A stretch of DNA of 54,251 bases from an uncultured Clostridia bacterium (GCA_947629485.1 CANRDX010000008.1:1-54251), one strand, 5' to 3'; counted from the stretch's first letter, positions 7,129 through 15,639 are shown. Notes: generated from the letters alone by a model not told the origin. Program-made: numbers and translations.

Positions 7129-9813
7129 TCATTGCTTCGGCCCGACCCAGGAAAGGAAGCTCATGAGCCAGCCGCTCCCCTCAGAGTCCTGCAACTCCCA
7201 GGTGATCTCCTTGCTGTCCCAAAGGATCGCGTAAACGTATTGGTTCCACTTCCTTTGCGAGGAATACCAATACTTCCTTTCTCCGTTGTACTTCCTCTTG
7301 CGGTAAAACGCTATGCCGTCGCAGTTGTGGTACCAATAACAACCGAATCCCGCGAGTTCGATTTCCTCTCTTATCGTCCTGCCGTTCATTCTCGAAACGA
7401 AATCGGTCCTCTCGTCCTCTTCGAAGTCGTCTTTTTTATCGAATGTGTCGTAGATCTGGGGATCTTTGCCCAGAAGGATCGCGTATCTCTGCGCCGACCC
7501 TAACAAGTCGTCTTCCCAATAATCGGCTCCGGTAAAGAACGTATATCCTTTAATATAGCACAGCGCCATGCCGTCGGTTCTCTTTCTGACGGCGAATTGT
7601 CCGCACTTGTTCGGGTCGCTGTCCTCGCGGATGAGGTTTTCGAAAGTCTGCAAAGAGTTCTTCGCCGATTTCACCGACTCGTTTTCCATGTCGCAGCTGT
7701 AATACATGGCGATATTGATGAACGCCTTTTCCAATTCATACCGGATATTCGACCGCTGCGCCGCACGGGGAATGTACGCGATCGTGTCGAAGTTATATGT
7801 AAGTGTGCACAATTGATCGAGAACCGCCATGGGGTTCTGGCCGCTCTCCTTGTTGACCTGACTCGCCACCCGGATGAATAACGATTCCAGCTTGCTGAAC
7901 TTGTCCTTGAACCCCTCAAATGTGGAGCCGGGTTTGTCTTCGCTTTTGATCTTCGTCGATAACTCCTCGGCGTATTCTTTCCACGCCGCGGTGTTTTTCT
8001 CTACGTCCTCTTGCGTTTCTGCCTCCGGTTGCGCCACGCCGAGCTTTTCGGCGCCGGTGCGGAAGTAACCGGTAACTGTATTATTCAGGGTACTCAAATC
8101 CCCCAAATCGGTATCGAAATCCGAGATGTCCTGCGTGTAGAGCTGCTTTTGCATTTCCTTTACGATCCCCAATTCCTTATTGAGAATGTATTGGATATTG
8201 TTGATTTTTTCCTCGACTTCTTTTAATAAGGTGAGCGTCTGCGAGGTCTTATTGGGCATGATTCCCGTGAGGTCGAGAATGGTGAGGGCCGCATTTGCAC
8301 CGCTGGCAACGCCGGAAGCGACCGACGTTACTGTTCCGAAAGGCGTGTTGCCGAAACCGCCGACGATATTCTTTATTACGTCGATATCGGTGCCGGTGAG
8401 ATCCCTGCCCATGCTCTCGTTGCTGTATGAGCGGGTAAAGGAAGTTTCCGACGCACTCTCCCCCCACACGTTGACGAGGGCGCCCTCTTTTAAGGTCACG
8501 CCGCCCGTCATGTCGAGGTTTTCCGCCGTCATACCGTTTGCCGGCACGTCGATAACCGCCTCCACGACGGAATCGCTCTTTCTTTCGACCGAGACGACCT
8601 GCGCCTCGGCAAAATCCCCGTCAAAGGAAAACATTGTCTCGGAGATCGTCCCGAAAGTTCCGTTCTTGGCGTAAAGTTCCAAAGTAACGCGAATGTTGTT
8701 CCCCGAATCCTCGGCATAGTCGAACACCGGATAGAAGGAAGCGGAAGCAACGTGTGCGATAAAATCGAAGTCTGTGCCGATTTTCACCGTCGTCCCGTCG
8801 ATCTTTTCGGCGGCGTAGTTCTTCGTCCCGTCGCCGTCGATCGCCAACGTAAGAGTCAGCGTTTCGCCGTTCTTTTTCACCGATTCCACCGTTATCCCGG
8901 CGGGTTTGTTTGTTGTCGTGTCGTAAAAAGCTATGTCGCTCGCCTGTATGTTGGCAACGTCTATGCCGCAGTCTATCAAGACGAGGGGCAAGGTGTATTT
9001 CGCGCCGTTTACTTTCAATTCTTCGCTCTTGAAATACGCCGCTTCGGTCTGCACCGGGATCCTCACGGTATATTCCCTTTCCGCGTCAACGATGTCCTTT
9101 GCCGGCACGTCGATTATCCCTTCGAGATAGGCGTTGGAAATTTCGTCCTTTACCGGCGCGCCGACGAGTTGCATCGTCATATTCTTTCCCGCCGCCGAAA
9201 GACTGTTTACTTTCATATCCTTAAAGGAACCGCGCAAGACTATGTCGTCCTTGCTTGCCGAAGAGGAAAATTCGCCGTCGTCGAGAACCAAAGTCACGGC
9301 ATGCACGGTTTGGGAAGCGAGAACGGATTCCGTCTCGGCTCTCAGGGTATATTCGTTGAATTCCACCTCCACGCCCGCGATAATGTTTTTTCCGGAAACC
9401 GTTACGCCGTAAAACTCGGTCAATTTCTCCCCGGCCTTGTCGTCAACGAAAGTGAGGTGCATGGTCGCGCCGTTGACTTCCGCGTTTGTCGTTTTCACTT
9501 TGACCGCCGTGATATAATCGTCCTCGTTCACGTTTGCGTTTTCCGTACCGCTCGCCGCTTCCACAGCCGCGGAATATGCCGCCTCGTTAAGGTCGTAATA
9601 TTCCACCGTTACGTCGTCAGCGGAAACGCCGTCGAACGTCGCGCCCTCGACGGTCAAGGTCGTGGTGTAGGTTCCGTCGGAACGAAACGCCACAGACGTA
9701 GCCGCCGCCTCCGTCATTTCTTCTCCGTTCGGGGCGCAACCGACAAACGTTGCCATCGCCGACGCCGCAAGCAGGGCAGAGATGAGCAGACTTACAGCCT
9801 TCGTTCTTTTCAT
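7129..9813 (-). CDS. Large lipoprotein, paralogue of the 941-aa protein, 894 aa
   Basis: The signal peptide ends in the same lipobox as its downstream paralogue. The beta-rich N-terminal half (about 40-455) seems to hold several Ig-like modules. A conserved block follows: SMGRDL, then IKNIVGGFGNTPFG and an Ala/Gly-rich hydrophobic stretch at about 472-515, then a coiled coil (about 520-565), and a helical C-terminus with conserved GRTI.EE and a Trp/Tyr-rich end. The sequence diverges from the paralogue outside these blocks, so the two probably play distinct roles, possibly as two components of one complex. First gene of the operon, with its own promoter and a good ribosome site (AAGGAAGG). 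Function is unknown; a membrane-inserting role for the Gly-rich segment is inferred from its composition alone. Confidence 0.8.
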   Translation of the reverse strand: MKRTKAVSLLISALLAASAMATFVGCAPNGEEMTEAAATSVAFRSDGTYTTTLTVEGATFDGVSADDVTVEYYDLNEAAYSAAVEAASGTENANVNEDDYITAVKVKTTNAEVNGATMHLTFVDDKAGEKLTEFYGVTVSGKNIIAGVEVEFNEYTLRAETESVLASQTVHAVTLVLDDGEFSSSASKDDIVLRGSFKDMKVNSLSAAGKNMTMQLVGAPVKDEISNAYLEGIIDVPAKDIVDAEREYTVRIPVQTEAAYFKSEELKVNGAKYTLPLVLIDCGIDVANIQASDIAFYDTTTNKPAGITVESVKKNGETLTLTLAIDGDGTKNYAAEKIDGTTVKIGTDFDFIAHVASASFYPVFDYAEDSGNNIRVTLELYAKNGTFGTISETMFSFDGDFAEAQVVSVERKSDSVVEAVIDVPANGMTAENLDMTGGVTLKEGALVNVWGESASETSFTRSYSNESMGRDLTGTDIDVIKNIVGGFGNTPFGTVTSVASGVASGANAALTILDLTGIMPNKTSQTLTLLKEVEEKINNIQYILNKELGIVKEMQKQLYTQDISDFDTDLGDLSTLNNTVTGYFRTGAEKLGVAQPEAETQEDVEKNTAAWKEYAEELSTKIKSEDKPGSTFEGFKDKFSKLESLFIRVASQVNKESGQNPMAVLDQLCTLTYNFDTIAYIPRAAQRSNIRYELEKAFINIAMYYSCDMENESVKSAKNSLQTFENLIREDSDPNKCGQFAVRKRTDGMALCYIKGYTFFTGADYWEDDLLGSAQRYAILLGKDPQIYDTFDKKDDFEEDERTDFVSRMNGRTIREEIELAGFGCYWYHNCDGIAFYRKRKYNGERKYWYSSQRKWNQYVYAILWDSKEITWELQDSEGSGWLMSFLSWVGPKQ
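9731..9777. repeat. 47-bp exact direct repeat, copy 2 (signal-peptide region)
   Basis: Identical to 6943-6989; see that entry. It lies at the same position in the paralogous gene, which points to gene conversion or a shared recent signal-peptide cassette. Confidence 0.9.
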
Positions 9814-9885
9814 TGATTTATTACCTTCCTTAAAAATTTTTCGGAAAATACATGGATCGCTGTTTCTATATACATAACAATAAAC

Positions 9886-9914
9886 ATTATAGTATAATTA
9901 TGCTTTTAAGTCAA
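9886..9914 (-). promoter_or_regulatory. Sigma-A promoter of the lipoprotein/clostripain operon
   Basis: On the minus strand TTGACT (909-914 of this block) and a perfect TATAAT (9886-9891) are 17 bases apart. The leader to the first start codon is about 65-70 bases and AT-rich. Confidence 0.8.
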
Positions 9915-10133
9915 CCGAATGACGGCAAATTCAGACAAATTTCCCCTATTCCCCCGCCCGTATGCAGTGCGGATCCGCTTTCCTCTGCGCCGATCGATTC
10001 TATACTCCGAACGGCAAGTATCCGACCGAAAATGATGCCACCATGTCGCGGAACGGGTCTCGCCATGCGCTTTTTCGCTTTCATTTTATGACGCCTTGTG
10101 AAAAGATAAGCCTACGCCGATCTTCCGAAATTT
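9915..10133. other. Non-coding stretch between promoter and ABC-F terminator
   Basis: Together with the promoter this makes a gap of about 365 bases. Beyond the promoter at its left end and the terminator at its right end I see no gene, structured RNA or repeat here. Confidence 0.5.
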
Positions 10134-10135
10134 AC

Positions 10136-10164
10136 AAAAAAAGCTCTGTCGGAGGGGACAGAGC
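10136..10164 (-). terminator. Rho-independent terminator of the ABC-F gene
   Basis: An 8-bp stem (143-150 with 157-164 in this block, GCTCTGTC/GACAGAGC) is followed on the minus strand by seven T residues, 17 bases after the ABC-F stop codon. Confidence 0.85.
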
Positions 10165-10180
10165 GAGAAAAGCGGTTCGA

Positions 10181-11767
10181 TCAGGAATTCGTAAGATCGA
10201 TGTACTCATCGAAGGTCACGTTCTTATCGAACGTCTTCTTGCCGCGGACGGGATCGAGCACGATGATACGGCTTGCGACGGTGTTCATTAGCTCCTGATC
10301 GTGCGACGTTAAGAGCATGCAGCCCTTGAACGCCGTCAGCCCGTTGTTGAGAGCGGTGATGGATTCGAGGTCGAGGTGGTTCGTCGGTTCGTCGAAGATG
10401 AGGAAATTCCCCCCTTCGAGCATCATTTTTGCAAGCATGCAGCGCACTTTCTCGCCGCCCGAGAGCACCTTCGCCTCTTTGAGCGCTTCCTCGCCCGAAA
10501 AGAGCATGCGCCCCAGCCAGCCGCGCAAATATTCCTCGTAGTGGTCCTTCGAGAACTGCGAAAGCCACTGCACGAGGGTGAGCGAGCAACCTTCGAAGAA
10601 CTCGTTGTTGTTCTGCGGAAAATAGGAGAGTTGAATGGTCTTGCCCCACTTCACGACGCCCGCGTCTGCCGCCGCCTTGCCTGCGAGCACGTCGTAGAGC
10701 ATGGTGACGGAAGTGGAGCGATCGGAGATGATGCCGATCTTATCGCCGCGCTGCACGGTAAAGGTGAGGTCTTCAAAATATCCCTTCTTCGTCAGCCCTT
10801 CGACGGAGAGGATATCGTTTCCGATCTCGCGCTCATATTTGAAGTCGATAAAGGGATATTTGCGGAGCGAGGGGCGGAAGTCGGAGATCGTGAGTTTTTC
10901 GAGTTCCTTCTTGCGCGACGTCGCCTGACGCGACTTGGAGGCGTTCGCCGCAAACCGTGCGATGAATTCTTTCAGTTCCGCCGCGCGCTGTTCCGCCTTC
11001 TTGTTCGCGTCGCGCTGCTGCCGCGCCATGAGTTGGGAGGTCTGATACCAGAAGTCGTAGTTGCCGAGATACAGGTTGATCTTGCCGAAATCGACGTCGC
11101 AGATGTGGGTGCAGACCTTATTCAAAAAGTGGCGGTTGTGGGAGACGATGATGATCGTATTCTCGAAGTCGAGAAGGTAGTTTTCCAGCCAGCGCGCCGT
11201 TTTGAGGTCGAGATTGTTGGTCGGCTCGTCTAAAAGGAGCACGTCGGGATTGCCGAAGAGCGCCTGCGCGAGAAGGACTTTGACCTTTTGCTTCGCGTCA
11301 AGCTCCCCCATGAGGCGGGAGTGCAGTTCGCTCGGGATATCCAACCCGTTGAGAAGAGTCTGCGCTTCGCTCTCCGCTTCCCAGCCGCCAAGCTCCGCAA
11401 ATTCGCTTTCCAGCTCGGAGGCGCGCACGCCGTCCTCCTCGGTGAATTCGGCGTGGGAATATAGCTCGTCCTTCTCGTCCATGATCTCGACGAGCCTACC
11501 ATGTCCGAGCATGACGGTGCGCAAAACGGTTTCGCAGTCGTATTTGTTCTGATTCTGCGCGAGCACGCTCATGCGCTCGTTCTTATCGAGAACGACCTCC
11601 CCTTTGTTCGGCTCTATCTCGCCCGAGAGCACCTTCAAAAAGGTGGATTTTCCCGCGCCGTTCGCGCCGATGATGCCGTAACAATTCCCCTTCGTGAATT
11701 TTAAGTTGACGTCCTCGAAGAGCTTCTTGCTCCCGTATTGCAGACTGACCCCGTTGACTTGCAGCAT
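10181..11767 (-). CDS. ABC-F type ATPase with one degenerate ATP site, 528 aa
   Basis: This is a cytoplasmic tandem-ABC protein without membrane segments. NBD1 has an intact Walker A (GANGAGKST, about 34-42) and Walker B (DVLLLDEPTNNLD), but its signature is altered to LMGELDAKQK. A charged linker rich in Arg, Lys and Ala (about 255-310) matches the P-site tRNA-interaction motif region of ABC-F proteins. NBD2 has an intact signature (LSGGEK) and Walker B (DEPTNHLD), but its Walker A is replaced by SDRSTSVTML with no GK[ST]. Because NBD1 Walker A pairs with the NBD2 signature, one composite site is complete and the other has lost both halves. ABC-F proteins act on the ribosome in translation or antibiotic protection; the substrate effect here is unknown. 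Start supported by GAGG nine bases upstream and a strong promoter. Confidence 0.9.
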   Translation of the reverse strand: MLQVNGVSLQYGSKKLFEDVNLKFTKGNCYGIIGANGAGKSTFLKVLSGEIEPNKGEVVLDKNERMSVLAQNQNKYDCETVLRTVMLGHGRLVEIMDEKDELYSHAEFTEEDGVRASELESEFAELGGWEAESEAQTLLNGLDIPSELHSRLMGELDAKQKVKVLLAQALFGNPDVLLLDEPTNNLDLKTARWLENYLLDFENTIIIVSHNRHFLNKVCTHICDVDFGKINLYLGNYDFWYQTSQLMARQQRDANKKAEQRAAELKEFIARFAANASKSRQATSRKKELEKLTISDFRPSLRKYPFIDFKYEREIGNDILSVEGLTKKGYFEDLTFTVQRGDKIGIISDRSTSVTMLYDVLAGKAAADAGVVKWGKTIQLSYFPQNNNEFFEGCSLTLVQWLSQFSKDHYEEYLRGWLGRMLFSGEEALKEAKVLSGGEKVRCMLAKMMLEGGNFLIFDEPTNHLDLESITALNNGLTAFKGCMLLTSHDQELMNTVASRIIVLDPVRGKKTFDKNVTFDEYIDLTNS

Positions 11768-11797
11768 TGCATACCTCGTTTTTCTGTTTCGTGGTAG

Positions 11798-11826
11798 ATT
11801 ATACCATATTTGCGCGCTTTGGGCAA
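11798..11826 (-). promoter_or_regulatory. Sigma-A promoter of the ABC-F gene
   Basis: TTGCCC (11821-11826) and TATAAT (11798-11803) on the minus strand, spaced by 17 bases, about 30 bases before the start codon. No attenuator or leader peptide is visible, unlike many drug-inducible ABC-F genes. Confidence 0.75.
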
Positions 11827-11929
11827 TGAAAAAAGGCGGGGCAAGCGAATTTTTTCCGCGCGGCGCAAGCGTCTATCCCGCATTTGCGAAATAATCATTC
11901 TCTTTTTGAATCAATTATGCGATGAACGG

Positions 11930-11958
11930 TTGACTCTGCGCCCGAAAAAGTTTATAAT
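11930..11958 (+). promoter_or_regulatory. Sigma-A promoter of the dehydrogenase fusion gene
   Basis: TTGACT (11930-11935), a 17-base spacer and perfect TATAAT (11953-11958). The -10 box touches the first in-frame ATG (11959), so that ATG lies upstream of the predicted transcript start and cannot be used; the start 21 bases later is favoured. Confidence 0.85.
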
Positions 11959-11979
11959 ATGAAGAAATTCGGAGAAACT

Positions 11980-14565
11980 ATGATGAAAAGAATGAATTTT
12001 TTTGCACGGCTCTGGTGCAGGACCTTTCAACTGTGTTTTCGGCTTGCCATTCCGCTGATGCCCTATCGCAAGCCCGTCATGCTCTCGGGCTGCGGGGAAG
12101 CGGCGCAACTCCTCAAAGAAAAGAGCAAACAGCGGGCGCTCATCGTGACGGACGCGGGCGTGCGGGCGCACGGGCTGTTGCAGCCGCTGACCGACGCCTT
12201 TGAACGGGAAGGCGTGGTGTACGAGATCTTCGACGGCACGCATGCAAACCCCACCGTTTCCGACATCGAGCGCGCGGTCTCCCTCTTTCACGAAAAGCAC
12301 TGCGACGCGCTCATCGCCGTCGGGGGCGGTTCGCCGATGGACTGCGCCAAAGGCGTGTGCGCGCGCATCATCAAGCCGAAGAAGAGCCTTCTCAAAATGA
12401 AGGGCGTCTTAAAGGTGATGGGAAAACAGCCCCTGTTTATCGCCGTTCCGACGACGGCGGGCACGGGCAGCGAGGCGACGATTGCCGCCGTTGTGACGGA
12501 CGATAAGACGCACTACAAATTCACCATTCTCTCTTTCTGCCTCGCGCCCAAGTACGCCCTTCTCGATCCCGCGTTCACCAAGACGCTTCCCCCCGCCCCC
12601 ACCGCGGAGACGGGCATGGACGCGCTCACACACGCCGTGGAAGCGTATATCGGCCGTTCGACGACGCGCCTGACGCGCCGCCTCGCAATTGAAGCGGTCT
12701 CCCTCATCAAGGAAAATCTCCTCGCCGCCTACACGGACGGCGAAGACGTTGCGGCGCGAAAGAACATGCAAATCGCCGCGTACGACGCAGGGTTGGCGTT
12801 CACGATCTCATATGTCGGGTATGTGCACGCCGTGGCGCACTCGCTCGGCGGCGCCTATAACTATCCCCACGGAAGAACCAACGCGACGCTCCTTCCCATC
12901 GTGCTGAAAAAATACGGCGCCGCATGCTGCAAGCGCCTTGCCCGCCTTGCCCGTGAAAGCGGCGTATGTGAACAGGGTCTTTCGGACATGGATACCGCGA
13001 ATGCCTTCATCGCGTGGATCGAAAGCATGAATGCGCAGATGGGCATTCCCGCAAAATTGAAGATCCCCGCAGGCGACATCCCCATGCTCGCAAGGCGCGC
13101 CGCGGCGGAGGCGAACCCTCTCTATCCCGTTCCCCTGCTCATGAATGCGGACGCGCTCGAAGAGATCTACCTCGCCGCGCGCGAGGACGAACCGCTCTCC
13201 CCCGGCGAACGGCTGAACGGGCAGAGGGAATACTTTTTGAGCGGCGCGACCCTTCCCGTCAAGACGAGGAAGAAGTACTTAAAACGCCTGTATCGCGCGC
13301 TCGCGGAGCGGGAGAGCGAGATCTGCGACGCGCTTCGGCTCGATCTCGGCAAGAGCGCCTTTGAAAGCTATATGTGCGAAGTGGGCATGTCGCGCGCGGA
13401 GATCCGCTATATGCTGAAACACGCGCGCAGGTTCTCGCGCGAAAAGCGCGTGCGGACGCCCCTCGCGCAGTTCCCTTCCCGCAGTTATAAAAAGCCCTCG
13501 CCCTACGGGTGCGTTCTCATCATGAGCCCGTGGAACTACCCCTTCCTGCTCACGATCGGCCCGCTTGCCGACGCCGTCGCCGCGGGGAACTGCGCCGTTG
13601 TAAAGCCTTCCGCCTATGCCCCCGCGACGAGCGCGGCGATCGCTTCGCTGCTCGGCGACGTGTTCCCGCCCGAACTTGTGAGCGTCGTGCTCGGCGGCAG
13701 AAAGGAAAACGCCGCCCTGCTCGATCTCCCCTTCGACAAGATCTTCTTCACGGGCAGCGTTGCGGTGGGGAAAGAGGTCATGCGCCGCGCCGCGGAAAAA
13801 CTTGTTCCCGTGACCCTCGAATTGGGCGGGAAAAGCCCCTGCATCGTGGACGAGACGGCAGATCTGCCCCTCGCCGCAAAGCGCATCGTGTTCGGGAAAT
13901 TCCTCAACTGCGGGCAGACGTGCGTTGCGCCCGACTACATTCTCGTGCACAAGTTTGCCGCCGAACGCCTCATCTCCGAGTTGAAAAAGCAGATCATCGC
14001 GCAATTCGGCGCGCACCCGCTGGAAAATGCGGACTACGGCAAGATCGTCAACGAAAAGCACTTTAAGCGGCTCTCCGCGCTCATTGACGGCGAAAAACTC
14101 TGCTTCGGCGGGGAGCGGGACGAGACGGCGCTCAAAATCGCGCCCACCCTTCTTCGGGACGTGGAGCGCGGGGACGCCGTGATGCAGGAGGAGATCTTCG
14201 GCCCCATCCTTCCCATTCTCACCTATTCCGACGAGGACGAACTTCTTGCCCAGCTTAAAGAACTTCCCTCTCCCCTCGCGATGTACCTCTTCACCTCGAA
14301 GAAAAAGACCGTAAAGAAGTTCACCTCTTCCCTCTCCTTCGGCGGAGGGTGCGTCAACGACGTCGTCATCCATCTGGCGACTTCCAACCTCGGCTTCGGC
14401 GGCGTGGGGCTGAGCGGCATGGGGAGCTACCACGGAAAGGACGGCTTCGCCTGCTTCTCGCACACCAAGAGCATTGTGAACAAGCGGACTTGGCTCGATC
14501 TGCCCATGCGCTATCAGCCCTATAAGAAGATCTACGAAAAGCTCGTGCGCTTCTTTATGAGATAG
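11980..14565 (+). CDS. Fused iron-containing alcohol dehydrogenase / aldehyde dehydrogenase (ADH first), about 861 aa
   Basis: Residues about 10-400 form a group III iron-dependent alcohol dehydrogenase: the nucleotide-binding GGGSPMDCAKG and TTAGTGSEAT motifs, and metal ligands in DALTHAVEAY, HAVAHSLGG and YPHG. Residues about 415-861 form an NAD(P)-dependent aldehyde dehydrogenase: SPWNYPF, FFTGS, the general-base motif LELGGKSP and the catalytic cysteine in NCGQTC. Both active sites look complete. The enzyme should interconvert an alcohol, its aldehyde and the acid (or acyl product) in the cytoplasm. The order is the reverse of AdhE (ALDH-ADH), and the ALDH part resembles class 3 (fatty-aldehyde type) rather than the acylating AdhE domain, so substrate and product may differ. 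The start at 11980 (or 11983) has GGAG 5-8 bases before it. Monocistronic. Confidence 0.9.
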   Translation: MMKRMNFFARLWCRTFQLCFRLAIPLMPYRKPVMLSGCGEAAQLLKEKSKQRALIVTDAGVRAHGLLQPLTDAFEREGVVYEIFDGTHANPTVSDIERAVSLFHEKHCDALIAVGGGSPMDCAKGVCARIIKPKKSLLKMKGVLKVMGKQPLFIAVPTTAGTGSEATIAAVVTDDKTHYKFTILSFCLAPKYALLDPAFTKTLPPAPTAETGMDALTHAVEAYIGRSTTRLTRRLAIEAVSLIKENLLAAYTDGEDVAARKNMQIAAYDAGLAFTISYVGYVHAVAHSLGGAYNYPHGRTNATLLPIVLKKYGAACCKRLARLARESGVCEQGLSDMDTANAFIAWIESMNAQMGIPAKLKIPAGDIPMLARRAAAEANPLYPVPLLMNADALEEIYLAAREDEPLSPGERLNGQREYFLSGATLPVKTRKKYLKRLYRALAERESEICDALRLDLGKSAFESYMCEVGMSRAEIRYMLKHARRFSREKRVRTPLAQFPSRSYKKPSPYGCVLIMSPWNYPFLLTIGPLADAVAAGNCAVVKPSAYAPATSAAIASLLGDVFPPELVSVVLGGRKENAALLDLPFDKIFFTGSVAVGKEVMRRAAEKLVPVTLELGGKSPCIVDETADLPLAAKRIVFGKFLNCGQTCVAPDYILVHKFAAERLISELKKQIIAQFGAHPLENADYGKIVNEKHFKRLSALIDGEKLCFGGERDETALKIAPTLLRDVERGDAVMQEEIFGPILPILTYSDEDELLAQLKELPSPLAMYLFTSKKKTVKKFTSSLSFGGGCVNDVVIHLATSNLGFGGVGLSGMGSYHGKDGFACFSHTKSIVNKRTWLDLPMRYQPYKKIYEKLVRFFMR

Positions 14566-14580
14566 CTCCCGCGGAAGCGT

Positions 14581-15504
14581 TCAGACCGCCGATTTGCCCA
14601 TCGGCGGTTTTTTCGTGCGATTTGCCGCTCTGCGCTTCATCGCGTACATGACGAGGCAGGGCAGCGCCGCCCCGAGCGAGAGGAAGGCGAAGGAGACGAC
14701 CCAGCCCCACATGCCCATCTGCGCCGCGCTCCTCGAAAAGGGCGCGTAGACGGCGACGATAGAGCCTGTGATGAACCCGAGGATCGCATAGTACGTCGCG
14801 CGCGGGAATTTCTTCAAGAGGAATTTCATGAGCACGGAGACGGCGAAAAATCCCACGAGCATCCCCGCCCCCGCCGTAAGCAGGACGGTGAGACTTTTGA
14901 GCGGTTCGACGCCGTGAAAAAAGCCGAGAATGAGCGAGATGAGGGGCGCATAATAGCCGAAGATGAGAAGCAGCATCGACCCCGAGACGCCGGGAACGAC
15001 GAGGGCGCAGGCGGCGACGGCGCCGACGAAAAAGAGCAGAAGGTAGCCCTGAAAGTCGAGACAATACAAAAATCCCTCGGGACGCGTTGCAACGGGAAGA
15101 AAGACGAGGGAAGCCGCCGCAAGGCAGGGCAAAAGAAAGGCGATCACGTTTCGCTTTGTGGGGCGACCCGGCGCCTTCTCCTTCACGGCGGGCAGCCCGC
15201 CGATGGAAAGCCCCACGAACAGCGTCACCGTGGGAATGGGATAGCGCTCCACCCCCCAACGAATGGGGAGTACGAGCGCCGCCGCGCCCAACACAAGCCC
15301 GAGCGCGATGGGAAGCAGCGTTTTCATGCTGCGGCGGAAGTCGCGGAAGATATCCGCAATGGCGCCGACAAGCCGCTCATATACGCCGAGGATCGCCGCA
15401 ACCGACCCACCCGAAAACCCGGGGACGATGAACGCAACGCCGATCGCCGCCCCGCGCAGAACATCGGCGAGGAATTTCGCCGCCCTTTCACCAAGTCTTT
15501 TCAT
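14581..15504 (-). CDS. popT: DUF368 membrane protein, PopT-type undecaprenyl-phosphate translocase, 307 aa
   Basis: The N-terminal region (RGAAIGVAFIVPGFSGGS) and a second internal repeat (CALVVPGVSGSMLLL) are the PG(F/V)SG signatures of the DUF368 family. Eight or so hydrophobic segments make it an integral membrane protein. DUF368 members have been shown to recycle the lipid carrier undecaprenyl phosphate across the membrane for cell-wall synthesis. The usual length is about 270-310 residues, so it appears complete. ATG at 15504 is chosen over an adjoining GTG at 15507; the -10 box lies only nine bases upstream and there is no Shine-Dalgarno, so the transcript may be nearly leaderless. It is convergent with the dehydrogenase fusion. 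Confidence 0.88.
   Translation of the reverse strand: MKRLGERAAKFLADVLRGAAIGVAFIVPGFSGGSVAAILGVYERLVGAIADIFRDFRRSMKTLLPIALGLVLGAAALVLPIRWGVERYPIPTVTLFVGLSIGGLPAVKEKAPGRPTKRNVIAFLLPCLAAASLVFLPVATRPEGFLYCLDFQGYLLLFFVGAVAACALVVPGVSGSMLLLIFGYYAPLISLILGFFHGVEPLKSLTVLLTAGAGMLVGFFAVSVLMKFLLKKFPRATYYAILGFITGSIVAVYAPFSRSAAQMGMWGWVVSFAFLSLGAALPCLVMYAMKRRAANRTKKPPMGKSAV
14585..14613 (+). terminator. Terminator of the dehydrogenase fusion, inside the convergent gene
   Basis: A 9-bp stem (14585-14593 with 14600-14608, ACCGCCGAT/ATCGGCGGT) is followed by six T residues on the plus strand. It lies 20 bases after the fusion stop codon and also encodes the last codons of the convergent DUF368 gene. Confidence 0.85.
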
Positions 15505-15513
15505 CACTGCTAC

Positions 15514-15519
15514 ATTATA
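15514..15519 (-). promoter_or_regulatory. -10 box of the DUF368 gene, near-leaderless
   Basis: Perfect TATAAT on the minus strand, nine bases before the ATG. The -35 region has no good match. Transcription should begin at or within a few bases of the start codon. Confidence 0.5.
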
Positions 15520-15639
15520 TCGTTCGGGCGGGTTTTTTAGTACGAACGACCATGCTTTTAAGGGCGATGTGTTATTTCGATTTTTATCTAATTAAATGAT
15601 TTTTTACGGTTTTAGAGTAAAAAATGCTGGATTTTTATG

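Noticed and set aside
10181-11767. ABC-F protein as an antibiotic-resistance gene
   Set aside because: No leader peptide or attenuator is present and the decayed second ATP site is unlike the known resistance proteins; the housekeeping or regulatory subfamilies are as likely.
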